From contig NZ_JARIXP010000004.1 in NCBI RefSeq assembly GCF_029269265.1, positions 248,001 to 312,000 on the forward strand: 64,000 bases of DNA, written 5' to 3'. The position numbers and the translations under genes were made by a program. Below are positions 9,533 to 18,819 of the stretch, piece by piece. Position 1 is the stretch's first letter. Each line of letters begins with the position of its first letter. Under the pieces are notes generated by a model. That model was not told where the DNA came from, searched no databases, and saw only the letters and a list, made by a program, of their open reading frames with translations. The DNA comes from Rheinheimera sp. 1928-s (GTDB lineage: Bacteria > Pseudomonadota > Gammaproteobacteria > Enterobacterales > Alteromonadaceae).

Positions 9533-10079
9533 ATTTGTTCACTAAACCTGATGAATATTCTTCTTGAATTCTTCCTTTTAAGTTCAGTATTTTCTGAAAC
9601 AACTAGGATTGGATCGCAACCCAGAAATAATCACAAAAAATTTACATTGCAGTATAACAATGCACCTCTGTAGACATACTAGAAACGCCATAAAAAATGG
9701 CTAAAATAGGTCCGCATCTCATGCCGTTGTAGATTTTATACACGATTTTTTTTAACTCATAAGCGATAAAACACAGCCTGATTTTTGCGACACTTTTTGT
9801 ACATTAGAAAAAAAACATGTTAAAGATCAAGACAAACTGAGCATAAAACCAACACCCTCTCCTTCCAAACCCGCACTAGAACTACAGGTGAATATTTTTC
9901 AACCAGTTGAACATTCATATTTTTTAGTTAAGCCTGTTTAAGACGGCTGTAACAACTTCTGATTACAGTCGCAAACAGGGCAAAAAATTTTGAGCCAAGT
10001 ACTCGTCGTTTTAATTTTTTTGCTGTATAAATTCTAACCAGCAATACTTTTGCGAGCTGGTGGTTAACAGGATGTTACT
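9533..10079. promoter_or_regulatory. AT-rich leader upstream of the EPS export operon
   Basis: About 550 bp are without a gene and rich in A/T tracts (for example around 9744-9760 and 9808-9822). The length and composition suit a complex promoter region for the operon starting at 10080. I saw no ops/JUMPstart element, no c-di-GMP riboswitch core and no unambiguous sigma-70 promoter. The final AGGA before ATG 10080 is the ribosome-binding site. Confidence 0.4.
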
Positions 10080-11477
10080 ATGAACACTCACACAAGTTTT
10101 AAAGCTGAAGATAGTGGTCTCTGCTTCCTAAACCGACTTTTTGACATAGTGGCCATTGGCGCCGCTTTATACCTGAGCCTTAAACTTTATGGTCAGGTCG
10201 TGACAACCAGTTACATTATGTTGTACTTCACTGTGATGGCTGTTTACTTATATGCAGCGGAGTCGGTACAACTATATCGCTCATGGCGGGTTGGTTCTTT
10301 TTCACACAATATCCTTTTTGTAGGGATTTGCTTATTTTTAGCTTTTAGCATGATGCTGCTAATAACCTTTGCCTTAAAAAATACGGCTAGTTACTCGCGT
10401 GTAGTTTTTATGGGCTGGTTTACTTTGGCTTTTTGTTTTTCGGCACTGTGGAGAATTGCAGGCCGTATGCTGAAAAACACATTGCATAAAAGAGGGTTTA
10501 GCACCAGACGAATTGCTGTTATTGGTTGCACAACCAATGCCAGACGGCTTATTACAGAGATTGCCAATAAACCAGAACTCGGGCTACATTTTTTTGGCGT
10601 CTATGATGACCGCGTGCCTGATCGCCTGCCAGAGTGTGGCGAAATGTTGCACGGTAAAATTGATGAATGTGTGGAATCGGCCAGAAATGGTGCCTTCGAC
10701 AAACTTTATATCACTTTGCCATTATCTGCAGATAAACGTATTTCGGAAATTATCCAACGTTTAGGCGATACCACTGTCGACGTGCATATAGTGCCGGATT
10801 TACTGCTGTATAACCTGATGCATGCCAGATTGGGCAATATAGGCAGTGTCGAAACACTAAGTGTATTTGAATCGCCCTATTACGGAGCCAGAGATTGGAT
10901 CAAGCGCTCATTTGATGTCAGCGTTAGCGCTATAGCCCTTTTATTACTTGCTGTTCCGATGCTGGTTATAGCGGCAGCAGTCAAGCTGACCAGCCGTGGT
11001 CCGGTGTTTTTTAAACAGGATCGGTACGGATTGGACGGCAAGCCAATCAAGGTCTATAAATTTCGTAGCATGACGGTCCAGGACAACGGCGACACTGTAA
11101 TTCAGGCAAAAAAAGGCGATGCACGAGTTACTCCTTTGGGCGCGGTGTTACGCCGGACATCACTTGATGAGTTACCACAGTTTATTAATGTATTAAAAGG
11201 GGACATGTCTGTTGTTGGTCCTCGCCCACATGCTGTGGCGCACAATGAGCAATATCGTAAGCTGGTTGCCTTTTATATGCTCAGACACAAAGTGAAACCA
11301 GGCATTACGGGCTGGGCACAAATAAACGGCTGGCGCGGTGAGACAGATTCATTAGAAAAAATGGAAAAACGCGTAGAGTTCGACCTGAATTATATTAAAA
11401 ACTGGTCACTCTGGTGGGACGCAAAAATTGTATTTTTAACCTTTTTCCGGGGTTTTACAGGAAAAAATGTCTATTAA
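10080..11477 (+). CDS. Undecaprenyl-phosphate sugar phosphotransferase (WcaJ/VpsL-like)
   Basis: This 465-residue enzyme starts repeat-unit synthesis by moving a hexose-1-phosphate from a UDP-sugar to undecaprenyl phosphate. It has four N-terminal membrane segments (about residues 20-125), a central Rossmann-like CoA_binding_3 region beginning IAVIGCTTNARRL, a fifth membrane segment near residue 285, and the catalytic bacterial sugar transferase domain. That domain shows KFRSMTVQDNG, RRTSLDELPQFINVLKGDMSVVG and the near-terminal GITGWAQINGWRG. It heads the operon 10080-16977, whose order matches my recollection of Vibrio vpsL-M-N-O-P. The specific hexose, probably glucose or galactose, is not determinable. 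Confidence 0.92.
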   Translation: MNTHTSFKAEDSGLCFLNRLFDIVAIGAALYLSLKLYGQVVTTSYIMLYFTVMAVYLYAAESVQLYRSWRVGSFSHNILFVGICLFLAFSMMLLITFALKNTASYSRVVFMGWFTLAFCFSALWRIAGRMLKNTLHKRGFSTRRIAVIGCTTNARRLITEIANKPELGLHFFGVYDDRVPDRLPECGEMLHGKIDECVESARNGAFDKLYITLPLSADKRISEIIQRLGDTTVDVHIVPDLLLYNLMHARLGNIGSVETLSVFESPYYGARDWIKRSFDVSVSAIALLLLAVPMLVIAAAVKLTSRGPVFFKQDRYGLDGKPIKVYKFRSMTVQDNGDTVIQAKKGDARVTPLGAVLRRTSLDELPQFINVLKGDMSVVGPRPHAVAHNEQYRKLVAFYMLRHKVKPGITGWAQINGWRGETDSLEKMEKRVEFDLNYIKNWSLWWDAKIVFLTFFRGFTGKNVY

Positions 11478-11489
11478 AAGGGAAACTTT

Positions 11490-12671
11490 ATGAAATCCAA
11501 GTTAGCTGTTATGGTGGCATTGGCATGTGCCAGCTCGCAGGTGTTTGCTGTAGAACCGCAGTCTATTCAGACTGGGTCAGGTTTTGATATTACGCCACTA
11601 CTGACCACTGGTTTAAAATTTGACGACAACATCACCAGCAGCAGTGCCAACGAAATAGACAGCTGGATCCTGACCGCAGTACCTTCAGTAAAAGCAGTGC
11701 TGGATGATGGTGTCACCAAAACAGAATTCAGCGCAGCTTTATTTAACGGCACTTACCTAGACAGTAGTGATGACAATTTTACTGACACTATGCTGGGTGC
11801 TCTGTTTGACACCCAACTGTCAGAGCAAGGAAAGTTTAATGCCAAAGCAGATTTTGTCTGGGGTCATGAAGACAGAGGTACAGGTATTACTGAAGGCCTG
11901 AGCAACAGTCAGGATGAGCCTACCCGATTTAATAACCAAACTGTATCTGGCTACTATGAATACGGCGCTCAAGCAGCCCCTGCCCGCGTGCGTTTTGGTG
12001 CTAAGTACTTTAATAAAGAGTATATGAATCAGCGCGAAGTAACACAGTTCCGTGACTACGACTCAGTACTGGGTGGTGTGAACTTTTATTACGATACCTT
12101 ATCCGGCACTACGGCAGTACTGGAAACAAGTATTGAAGACACCAGTTATGATTTTGTCGACCCTACAGCACCACGCGACAGTAAAGATAGCAATGTGAAA
12201 GTAGGTGCTGAATGGCAAATTAGTGCTTTAACTTCAGGTGAAGCAAAAATTGGTTATCAGAAAAAGGATTTTGATGACAGTGCACGCGAAGATTTCAGCG
12301 GTGTATCCTGGATAGTGAATGCCACTTGGTCACCACTGACTTACAGTAATATTAATGTAGGCACAGGCCGCAAAGCCAAAGACCCGTTGCAGGGCGGCGA
12401 TTACATTAAAGAAACCACTTATGTTGTAGGCTGGAGCCATAACTGGACTGACGCTATGCAAACCAATCTGTCGTACAACAGAATGGAAGAAGACTATGTG
12501 GGTATCAGCCGCAAAGACGAGAACGATTCTTACACGGCCAGTGTAAAATATGCCTTCCGTCGTTTTGTTGACGTGACGTTGTTTACTACTGTGACAGATA
12601 AAACCTCTTCTGTGCAGGGTATTGAATTTGATCGCAATATCACAGGCTTGAGTTTCGACTTTTCGCTGTAA
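11490..12671 (+). CDS. Outer-membrane beta-barrel protein of EPS operon (EpsL/VpsM-like)
   Basis: The 393-residue protein has a signal peptide (MKSKLAVMVALACASSQVFA). The rest alternates polar and aromatic residues, with many short beta-strand-like stretches, and ends in the terminal-Leu pattern GLSFDFSL, as expected of an outer-membrane barrel. Its place between the initiating transferase and the Wza-like gene corresponds to EpsL-type barrels in EPS operons, which may help secretion through the outer membrane. AGGGAAA lies at good distance before the ATG. The barrel assignment is firm; the exact role is inferred from position. Confidence 0.8.
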   Translation: MKSKLAVMVALACASSQVFAVEPQSIQTGSGFDITPLLTTGLKFDDNITSSSANEIDSWILTAVPSVKAVLDDGVTKTEFSAALFNGTYLDSSDDNFTDTMLGALFDTQLSEQGKFNAKADFVWGHEDRGTGITEGLSNSQDEPTRFNNQTVSGYYEYGAQAAPARVRFGAKYFNKEYMNQREVTQFRDYDSVLGGVNFYYDTLSGTTAVLETSIEDTSYDFVDPTAPRDSKDSNVKVGAEWQISALTSGEAKIGYQKKDFDDSAREDFSGVSWIVNATWSPLTYSNINVGTGRKAKDPLQGGDYIKETTYVVGWSHNWTDAMQTNLSYNRMEEDYVGISRKDENDSYTASVKYAFRRFVDVTLFTTVTDKTSSVQGIEFDRNITGLSFDFSL

Positions 12672-12724
12672 CGCAGTGTTTTTAGTTCGTATTCATAGTG
12701 TTCACAAACTTTAGGCTAAACCTC

Positions 12725-13252
12725 ATGCAACAACTCGTAGTGCTGTTTGTTGCCCTTTGTATCAGCTGGTCGTCCTGGGTAGTGGCCCAGGACGATTCCG
12801 GTTATTTATTAGGGCCAGGCGACAAAATTATTATTCAGGTATACGGTGAAGAAGAGTTGAAAATAGAAACTCAGCTTACCGACAGCGGCAAAATTAATTA
12901 CCCTTTTCTTGGCGAAATAATGGCAAAAGGCCTGACGATTAAGCAGCTGGAAAGCCGCATTTATAGCGGCTTGAAAGGCGACTATTTTGTTGAGCCCAAC
13001 GTATTTGTCGGTATTGTGGAATACCGGCCATTCTTTATACATGGCGAAGTAAAACAACCTGGAGGTTACCCTTATAAACCGGGTATGACGGTCAACCAGG
13101 CCATAGCTTTGGCCGCAGGTTTAACTGAACGCGCCTCTAGGGAAAAAATCTTTATTTACCGCGAAGGCAATAAAACGCAAGCCTTAAACGCTAACCTGAA
13201 CTCGAAAGTCAGTGCAGGCGACACCATTACCATAGAACAGAGATTCTTTTAA
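12725..13252 (+). CDS. Polysaccharide export protein, Wza/VpsN-like
   Basis: I place the start at ATG 12725 (175 residues), which gives a compact signal peptide (MQQLVVLFVALCISWSSWVVAQ). An in-frame GTG at 12698 would add nine residues. The mature part begins GYLLGPGDKIIIQVYGEEEL, the poly_export domain signature, followed by IMAKGLTIKQLESRI and a SLBB-like repeat with FFIHGEVKQPGGYPYKPGM. It is a short member of the outer-membrane export channel family, without a long C-terminal barrel helix. The barrel encoded upstream may complete the pore. It is followed 2 nt later by the co-polymerase gene. Confidence 0.92.
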   Translation: MQQLVVLFVALCISWSSWVVAQDDSGYLLGPGDKIIIQVYGEEELKIETQLTDSGKINYPFLGEIMAKGLTIKQLESRIYSGLKGDYFVEPNVFVGIVEYRPFFIHGEVKQPGGYPYKPGMTVNQAIALAAGLTERASREKIFIYREGNKTQALNANLNSKVSAGDTITIEQRFF

Positions 13253-13254
13253 TT

Positions 13255-15447
13255 ATGGCAGTAACGGACTTAGTGGTTAGCCCTGCACCACAGCAGGATG
13301 TAATAGACTTACGTAAATACTTCAGCATTATTAATATTCATAAATGGCGCATTTTTAGCCTGGCTGTATTGGTTACGTTAATTACTGTATTAGTGGTATT
13401 AAATATTCGCTCTCAGTACTCAGCTACTGCCACTTTATTAATAGAATCCCAGCAAGCCAAGGCTGTATCTATTGAAGAAGTTTATGGCATGAACTCTAGC
13501 CAACAGGAGTATTATTTAACCCAATTTGAAATTTTAAAATCCCGCTCTATTGCTCAAACTGTAGTGGAGCGTATGGATTTAACCAATCACCCGGACTTTG
13601 AAGTAAAACCAGGCTTAATGGCGCGCTTACGCGATTTATTACCTTTTTTACCTACCACCGAAAGTACCTTAACCGAAGCCGAATTAGCGCATAAAGCCCG
13701 CGAAGATTTAATTAGTGCGTTTCAGCAGCGATTAACTATAAGCCCTATCCGTAAAACCCAGCTGGTCAATATTAGTTTTCAAACCTACACGCCTGCGTTA
13801 GCTGCAGATATAGCCAATGCTGTTGCTGATACTTATATAGAAAGCCAGTTAGAAGCCAAACTGGGTATTACGCAAAAAGCCGCCAGTTGGTTAGGGGGAC
13901 GTTTAGGTGAGTTACGGGCCCAGTTGGATGATTCCGAAGCCCGTTTACAGGCCTACCGTGAAAAAGAAGGTTTAATAGACGTAGAGGGTGTGCGTGGTTT
14001 AGGCGCAAGAGAGCTGGAGCGATTATCAGAGGCTCTAACCGAAGCGCGTTCCCGCAAAGCTCAGGTCGATGGTTTTATGCGGGTGATACAGCAATATGGC
14101 ACAGATAAAATTGAGCGCTTAGAAAGCTTGCCTGAAATTACCGCCCATAAAGGTGTGCAGGATGTTAAAGCCCAACAGGTTTTAACTGAGCGCCGGGTAT
14201 CTGAACTGTCAAAAATTTATGGTGCCAAACACCCAAAACTATTAGCAGCCAAAAGCGAACTGACTGCAGTGCAGGATAATTTGCGCAGCCAGATTAAAAA
14301 GCTAATAGCAGGTATAGAAAACGAGGCTCAGACCATACAGGAAACTGTAAATTCTTTAGAGGCGGAAATAACCAAAGCTAAAACTTTGTATCAGGATGTA
14401 AGCCTGAAAGAAACTACTTATCAGCGTTTACAACGTGAAGTGGCAACCAATAAACAGCTATTTGATACATTTTTATCAAGGCAAAAAGAAACTGAAGTCA
14501 CCAGTGACTTTAACTCCGCCATAGCACGTTTTACGGATAAAGCGGTAGCAGCCACAGAACCAGTAGCGCCCAAACGTAAGCTGATCGTAGTGTTGGCTTT
14601 TATAGCAACTTTAGGCTTTGGTGTAATGCTGGCCTTTGTGCTGGATGCGTTAAACGACACTATAAAATCACCACAAGAAGTAGAAAGCTTATTAGCCCAA
14701 CGTTCCTTAGGTTTTATTCCTGCTATACCTCATAAAAAGACAGTGGATTTACCTATTCATACCTTTTTTAGTGAGCAGCATAAACAGTATGCCGAGTCGG
14801 TGCGCAGCATACGTACCAGTTTAACCTTGCTGGCGCTAGACCGTAGCTTAAAAACTATTGAAGTGACCTCTTCAGTGCCAGGTGAAGGTAAATCAACAGT
14901 AGCTGCCAATATAGCTTTTGCTTTTGGCCAGATGGAAAAAGTATTACTGGTAGACGCTGATATGCGCCGCCCTACTCTGGCCAAACGTTTTGGTTTACCA
15001 GCCTATCAGCCGGGTTTGGCCAATATTATTGCCGGCCGCGAGCAAATAGACGACTGTATAGTGGTAGATGAAGCCTCAGGCATTAGCCTATTACCAGCTG
15101 GTAATGTGCCACCTAACCCGTTGGAGTTGTTGGCTTCAGAACAATTTAGCAAAGTAATAGCAGAGCTGGCATTACGATTCGATCGCATTATTGTCGACAC
15201 CCCACCAGTGCAGGCAGTCAGCGACCCGCTGATCATCGCCAAACAAATGGATGCAGTAGTTTATGTAGTGGCTGCTGATCATACCAGAGGCGGTGCGGTA
15301 AAAAGTGGTGTAGCTAAGTTACTGCAAGCCGAAAACAACCTCTATGGTGTGGTACTGAATAAAGTAGATATGAAAAAAGCAGCTCAGGTATACGGCGATT
15401 ATGGCCAGTATGGTTATTACCACTACTACAGTAGCGAAAAGAGTTGA
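13255..15447 (+). CDS. Polysaccharide co-polymerase with BY-kinase domain (Wzc/VpsO-like)
   Basis: The 730-residue inner-membrane protein sets EPS chain length and drives export. Two membrane segments (about residues 34-52 and 440-462) flank a periplasmic Wzz/GNVR domain with a long coiled coil (about residues 200-400). The cytoplasmic C-terminus is a bacterial tyrosine kinase: Walker A SSVPGEGKSTVAANIA, Walker A' LLVDADMRRP, Walker B IIVDTPPV, and a terminal Tyr cluster (YGDYGQYGYYHYY) that is the expected autophosphorylation site. The PHP phosphatase encoded just downstream should reverse this. Confidence 0.95.
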   Translation: MAVTDLVVSPAPQQDVIDLRKYFSIINIHKWRIFSLAVLVTLITVLVVLNIRSQYSATATLLIESQQAKAVSIEEVYGMNSSQQEYYLTQFEILKSRSIAQTVVERMDLTNHPDFEVKPGLMARLRDLLPFLPTTESTLTEAELAHKAREDLISAFQQRLTISPIRKTQLVNISFQTYTPALAADIANAVADTYIESQLEAKLGITQKAASWLGGRLGELRAQLDDSEARLQAYREKEGLIDVEGVRGLGARELERLSEALTEARSRKAQVDGFMRVIQQYGTDKIERLESLPEITAHKGVQDVKAQQVLTERRVSELSKIYGAKHPKLLAAKSELTAVQDNLRSQIKKLIAGIENEAQTIQETVNSLEAEITKAKTLYQDVSLKETTYQRLQREVATNKQLFDTFLSRQKETEVTSDFNSAIARFTDKAVAATEPVAPKRKLIVVLAFIATLGFGVMLAFVLDALNDTIKSPQEVESLLAQRSLGFIPAIPHKKTVDLPIHTFFSEQHKQYAESVRSIRTSLTLLALDRSLKTIEVTSSVPGEGKSTVAANIAFAFGQMEKVLLVDADMRRPTLAKRFGLPAYQPGLANIIAGREQIDDCIVVDEASGISLLPAGNVPPNPLELLASEQFSKVIAELALRFDRIIVDTPPVQAVSDPLIIAKQMDAVVYVVAADHTRGGAVKSGVAKLLQAENNLYGVVLNKVDMKKAAQVYGDYGQYGYYHYYSSEKS

Positions 15448-15479
15448 CACTGTGAGCCGCTATTTAGGGGGAAGCAGCT

Positions 15480-16208
15480 GTGTATGATCTGCATTGCCAT
15501 ATCATTCCTGGCATAGACGATGGTGCCAGGGATATGCAAGAAGCTTTGGCTCTGCTGCAAATAGCAGAGCAGGAAGGCATCAGCCATATGGTGATTACCC
15601 CCCATATTAATCCTGGCCATTTTGACAATACCAGTAGCATTATTCAGCAAGGTTTATCCGAACTTAAAGCCGCCAGCAAAAATGCCGGCCTGCAGATACA
15701 ACTGGCCGCGGCAGCTGAAGTGCGTTTATCTACAGAGATACTGACATGGGCTGAGCGTGATATGTTGCCTTTTATCGGCAGCTACCAGGGCTTTCATGTC
15801 TTGCTGCTGGAGTTTCCTCATAGCCATATTCCGGCTGGATCAGACAAACTGGTGAAATGGTTGTTAAGTAAAAATATCCTGCCGATGATAGCTCACCCGG
15901 AGCGTAACAGAGATGTACAAAGTGATCCGGCAAAATTAGCACCTTTTATCCGACTAGACTGCTTATTTCAGCTGACTGCCAGTTCTGTACTGGGTGATAT
16001 GGGCGAACGCAGTACAGCCTTATCTGTGCAGTTACTAAAGCAAAAGCTCTTTCATGTGATGGCCACTGATAGTCATAATTTATTGCGTCGCCCGCCTAAG
16101 TTAAAACAAGCGGCGCAGCAGGTCAGCGAACTGGTCAGTGCAGACTATGCAGAACAATTAGTACTGCAAATGCCAAAACAAATCAGCGAGGTGTTGTTTG
16201 CAGGCTAA
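15480..16208 (+). CDS. PHP-type tyrosine-protein phosphatase (CpsB/YwqE-like)
   Basis: This 242-residue metal-dependent phosphatase starts with GTG at 15480, chosen because AGGGGGA lies just upstream. The N-terminus YDLHCHIIPGIDDGARD holds the first metal-binding His pair. Further metal-site motifs are ITPHINPG, AAEVRL, IAHPERNR and the C-terminal ATDSHN. CpsB/YwqE proteins dephosphorylate the Tyr tail of the partner BY-kinase. The gene's position next to the Wzc-like kinase supports that. Many proteobacterial EPS operons use a low-molecular-weight phosphatase (Wzb) instead. Confidence 0.9.
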   Translation: MYDLHCHIIPGIDDGARDMQEALALLQIAEQEGISHMVITPHINPGHFDNTSSIIQQGLSELKAASKNAGLQIQLAAAAEVRLSTEILTWAERDMLPFIGSYQGFHVLLLEFPHSHIPAGSDKLVKWLLSKNILPMIAHPERNRDVQSDPAKLAPFIRLDCLFQLTASSVLGDMGERSTALSVQLLKQKLFHVMATDSHNLLRRPPKLKQAAQQVSELVSADYAEQLVLQMPKQISEVLFAG

Positions 16209-16977
16209 AGTAAGCAGTTCTAACCATAAGCACAGAAGTGAGCTGATAACAGATAGTCATGGCACACCATACTATGTGTTAACACATAAAGTGTTGCCTG
16301 CGCTGCTCTTGCTGTGCTGCTGCTGGCTGGTTTTTTACATTACTTCTAAAGGTTTGGCTAATGCATATTATTTTAAGGCCAACTATTATCTGGGGTTATG
16401 GCAACGTAAGCCACAAACGCTGATGCTAGAAAGCTGGCAACAAGCGGCTGATGCCATTCAAACTGCAGTAAAATACCACCCAAAGCACCCGCACTATTTG
16501 TTAACTCAGGCTAAGATAAACGAATGGGCTTGGTATGGCAGATTTAAAACTGCTGACAAAATTGAAGTGAATGACCAGCTTTACAAAAAAGCAATTCAGT
16601 TAAGACCTGGCTGGCCTAACGCTTATGCTGACTATGCTTACTATTTGGGCGTTATTAACTTTAGAATTACCGAGGCCTTCGAAGAGTTGGCTAACGCCAA
16701 GCAAGTTGGACCATATATGCCAGAAACATTTCAGCGTACGTTAGTGGTCGCTGCAACCCATTGGCCATTACTAAATGCAGTCCAAAAAAACCAAGGCTTT
16801 CATGCGATGGAGCATATGGTGACAAATTCATTAACCACCTATCGCCAAGCGTTACAAATAAGCCAACAACACCACTTGCAACGACAATTTTGTATCTATC
16901 TGAAAGTTAAAAAAGCAATGCTTAAACCAAGTACCAATAAAATGATAAAAAGAGACTTTTGCACGAATCCGGCGTAA
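16198..16977 (+). CDS. VpsP-like TPR membrane protein of EPS operon
   Basis: A TTG start at 16198 overlaps the end of the phosphatase gene by 11 nt, so translation is coupled. The 259-residue protein has one membrane segment (about residues 31-52) after a polar N-terminus. A region with TPR-like helices follows, including AIQTAVKYHPKHPHYLLTQAK and KKAIQLRPGWPNAYADYAYY. The remainder is probably periplasmic. Position after the Wzc-like gene and the TPR pattern fit VpsP of the Vibrio vps-II operon, whose biochemical role is not established. This is the last gene of the plus-strand operon. Confidence 0.6.
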   Translation: MQAKVSSSNHKHRSELITDSHGTPYYVLTHKVLPALLLLCCCWLVFYITSKGLANAYYFKANYYLGLWQRKPQTLMLESWQQAADAIQTAVKYHPKHPHYLLTQAKINEWAWYGRFKTADKIEVNDQLYKKAIQLRPGWPNAYADYAYYLGVINFRITEAFEELANAKQVGPYMPETFQRTLVVAATHWPLLNAVQKNQGFHAMEHMVTNSLTTYRQALQISQQHHLQRQFCIYLKVKKAMLKPSTNKMIKRDFCTNPA

Positions 16978-17122
16978 CCGTTGGATGGAGTCATTTGAAA
17001 TATATGCACAACAGCTGTGAATAAATTAGGATGGAAGTCATTGAGCAGTTAATCAAAACTCAGACTACGACTGTATCTTGATTTGTTATTTTTCCAATCT
17101 ACCCCGGTAATCCCCCCGCCAT

Positions 17123-18715
17123 TCAATTCACATAAATTTCACCCACATTTAAACCATTAATATATTTATTACGTACGTTATTCGGCCATTGATCATTTGT
17201 TGATTCCACGACGTTTATGATAGTTTCATTATCGAAAACAAAAGCGGGGGCATTTGAATTGAATATTCTATTATTTTCCGTAACAATTACACTTATATTG
17301 GCCACACCTTGGTTTAAAACTCTCACAGATCTGAAGTAGCAGGAATTCTCCGCATTCTTCGATGCATTTCTTTTAATCTCGATTAGATCTATTGTTCCTG
17401 TAAGTTCAGCCAATACAAAATCAGTTAACTTGTCTGCTTCTATCTCAGATATTGAAATTTGACTTACACCAGCATCTCTAATATATAACACAGATTTCGC
17501 ATTTTTAACTGTGCCACCAGAAATTCTGATGAGGCCCGACTTTATGTCGCCATATAACCGATATGCATGTGCCTTTTCGTCAATCATATTTATACTATTT
17601 CCAACACATTCAACACTAATCACATTTTTAAAACCAATTCCAGCACTTACTGTATCCGTCTTGCTAATATCATTAATTGTATTACATATTATCTTAAGAT
17701 TTTCAGGCCTTGCGGCGCTGTTCACTGAATTGTCTGCAGCAATAATTCCAAAGAGATCACTATTTTCTATTACATTACCAACAGCTATACCAGATCTGTT
17801 AAGCCTAATGCCTGAACCACCAAGGTTATATGAGCCTGCGCCTTTTATACTGTTGAATGACGCTACAGCGCTATAAGAGTTGCCAGCAAACGCTATTGAG
17901 TCATCACCAGTGTTGATTAGAGTGCAAAGAGAAACCCTTGAATTAACGCTGTTTAACAAGAATATACCATCCCTTGCTGTCTCTTCTATTCGACATAACA
18001 GTACATTAATCCGTTCACTTGACTTGTTAAAATTAATACCCTGTTGAAACGTACGATATATACTTACACTATAAATTGTTATATCTGTAACATGCTCATC
18101 CGCATATATCAGGCGCGCATTTCCTATATCGTATTCTTCAATTGACGCATCATTTGTATAGGCGCCGTAATTTAATCTCGAACCGGAGCATCCGTTAAGA
18201 TTAAAAAGGGGTTTATTTTTTGTTCTCTGACATATCGTTGCTCCTTCGGCATTTAGTGTAAACTTTCTCAGTGGCTGAATAGTATCGTTGACTAAAAAAT
18301 TATATTGCCCTCGACACTCACACACAGGGAAGTTCTGTAGCATCTTGTTAAATGCAACTGAGTTATCCGTACCTTTTTTTTTCTTATTGTCGTAATCTGC
18401 TACCGCACCAAACATAAGCACATGCGGTACTTTAAAACCAACCCGTTCAAAGCAACCAACACCTATACCTTTCCAGTTCAAAAATTCAAGAACTGTTGCG
18501 ACAGTGCCATCGTACACATCAAAAGCTGCAGCAGCAAACAGTATACCTCCATTCGGTCCAGGATGAAGATGCAATGATTGGTCTGCGTCTGGCAGCCATA
18601 CAAAATCCCCGCCGCCTACCCCCGAATAATTATGGAAGCCGAGCGTGCTCTGAATTTGATGAGGTACCATCTTAAGATGTTTTATACCGGGTAATCTATG
18701 GATAACAAACCTCAC
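17123..18715 (-). CDS. Right-handed beta-helix (pectate-lyase-like) protein
   Basis: The 530-residue protein has an entry motif MFGAVADYDNKKKKGTDNSV at about residues 100-120. This resembles the DFGAxGDGxxDDT start of the pectate-lyase superfamily repeat (PF12708-like). About 350 residues of beta-helix rungs follow, rich in Asn, Gly and Ile/Val, for example SSRINVLLCRIEETARDGIF-like coils. No signal peptide is seen. The first 90 residues do not resemble a known module to me but recall the head of phage tailspike depolymerases. It lies convergent to the export operon and downstream of wzx. It could be a lyase, hydrolase or epimerase acting on this EPS; a phage-derived origin is also possible. 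Confidence 0.65.
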   Translation of the reverse strand: MRFVIHRLPGIKHLKMVPHQIQSTLGFHNYSGVGGGDFVWLPDADQSLHLHPGPNGGILFAAAAFDVYDGTVATVLEFLNWKGIGVGCFERVGFKVPHVLMFGAVADYDNKKKKGTDNSVAFNKMLQNFPVCECRGQYNFLVNDTIQPLRKFTLNAEGATICQRTKNKPLFNLNGCSGSRLNYGAYTNDASIEEYDIGNARLIYADEHVTDITIYSVSIYRTFQQGINFNKSSERINVLLCRIEETARDGIFLLNSVNSRVSLCTLINTGDDSIAFAGNSYSAVASFNSIKGAGSYNLGGSGIRLNRSGIAVGNVIENSDLFGIIAADNSVNSAARPENLKIICNTINDISKTDTVSAGIGFKNVISVECVGNSINMIDEKAHAYRLYGDIKSGLIRISGGTVKNAKSVLYIRDAGVSQISISEIEADKLTDFVLAELTGTIDLIEIKRNASKNAENSCYFRSVRVLNQGVANISVIVTENNRIFNSNAPAFVFDNETIINVVESTNDQWPNNVRNKYINGLNVGEIYVN

Positions 18716-18819
18716 TTAATCATGCCAATACCAATCCATTAAACCTGATTTCTTGCATCAAATTTAAGTTATCTCATCTAAAATTCGGCACCTAACAGCT
18801 CGAACACTTAAATAAATGA

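Noticed and set aside
9533-10079. Possible JUMPstart/ops element or c-di-GMP riboswitch before the EPS operon
   Set aside because: I looked for the ops core and GEMM-type conserved core and found neither.
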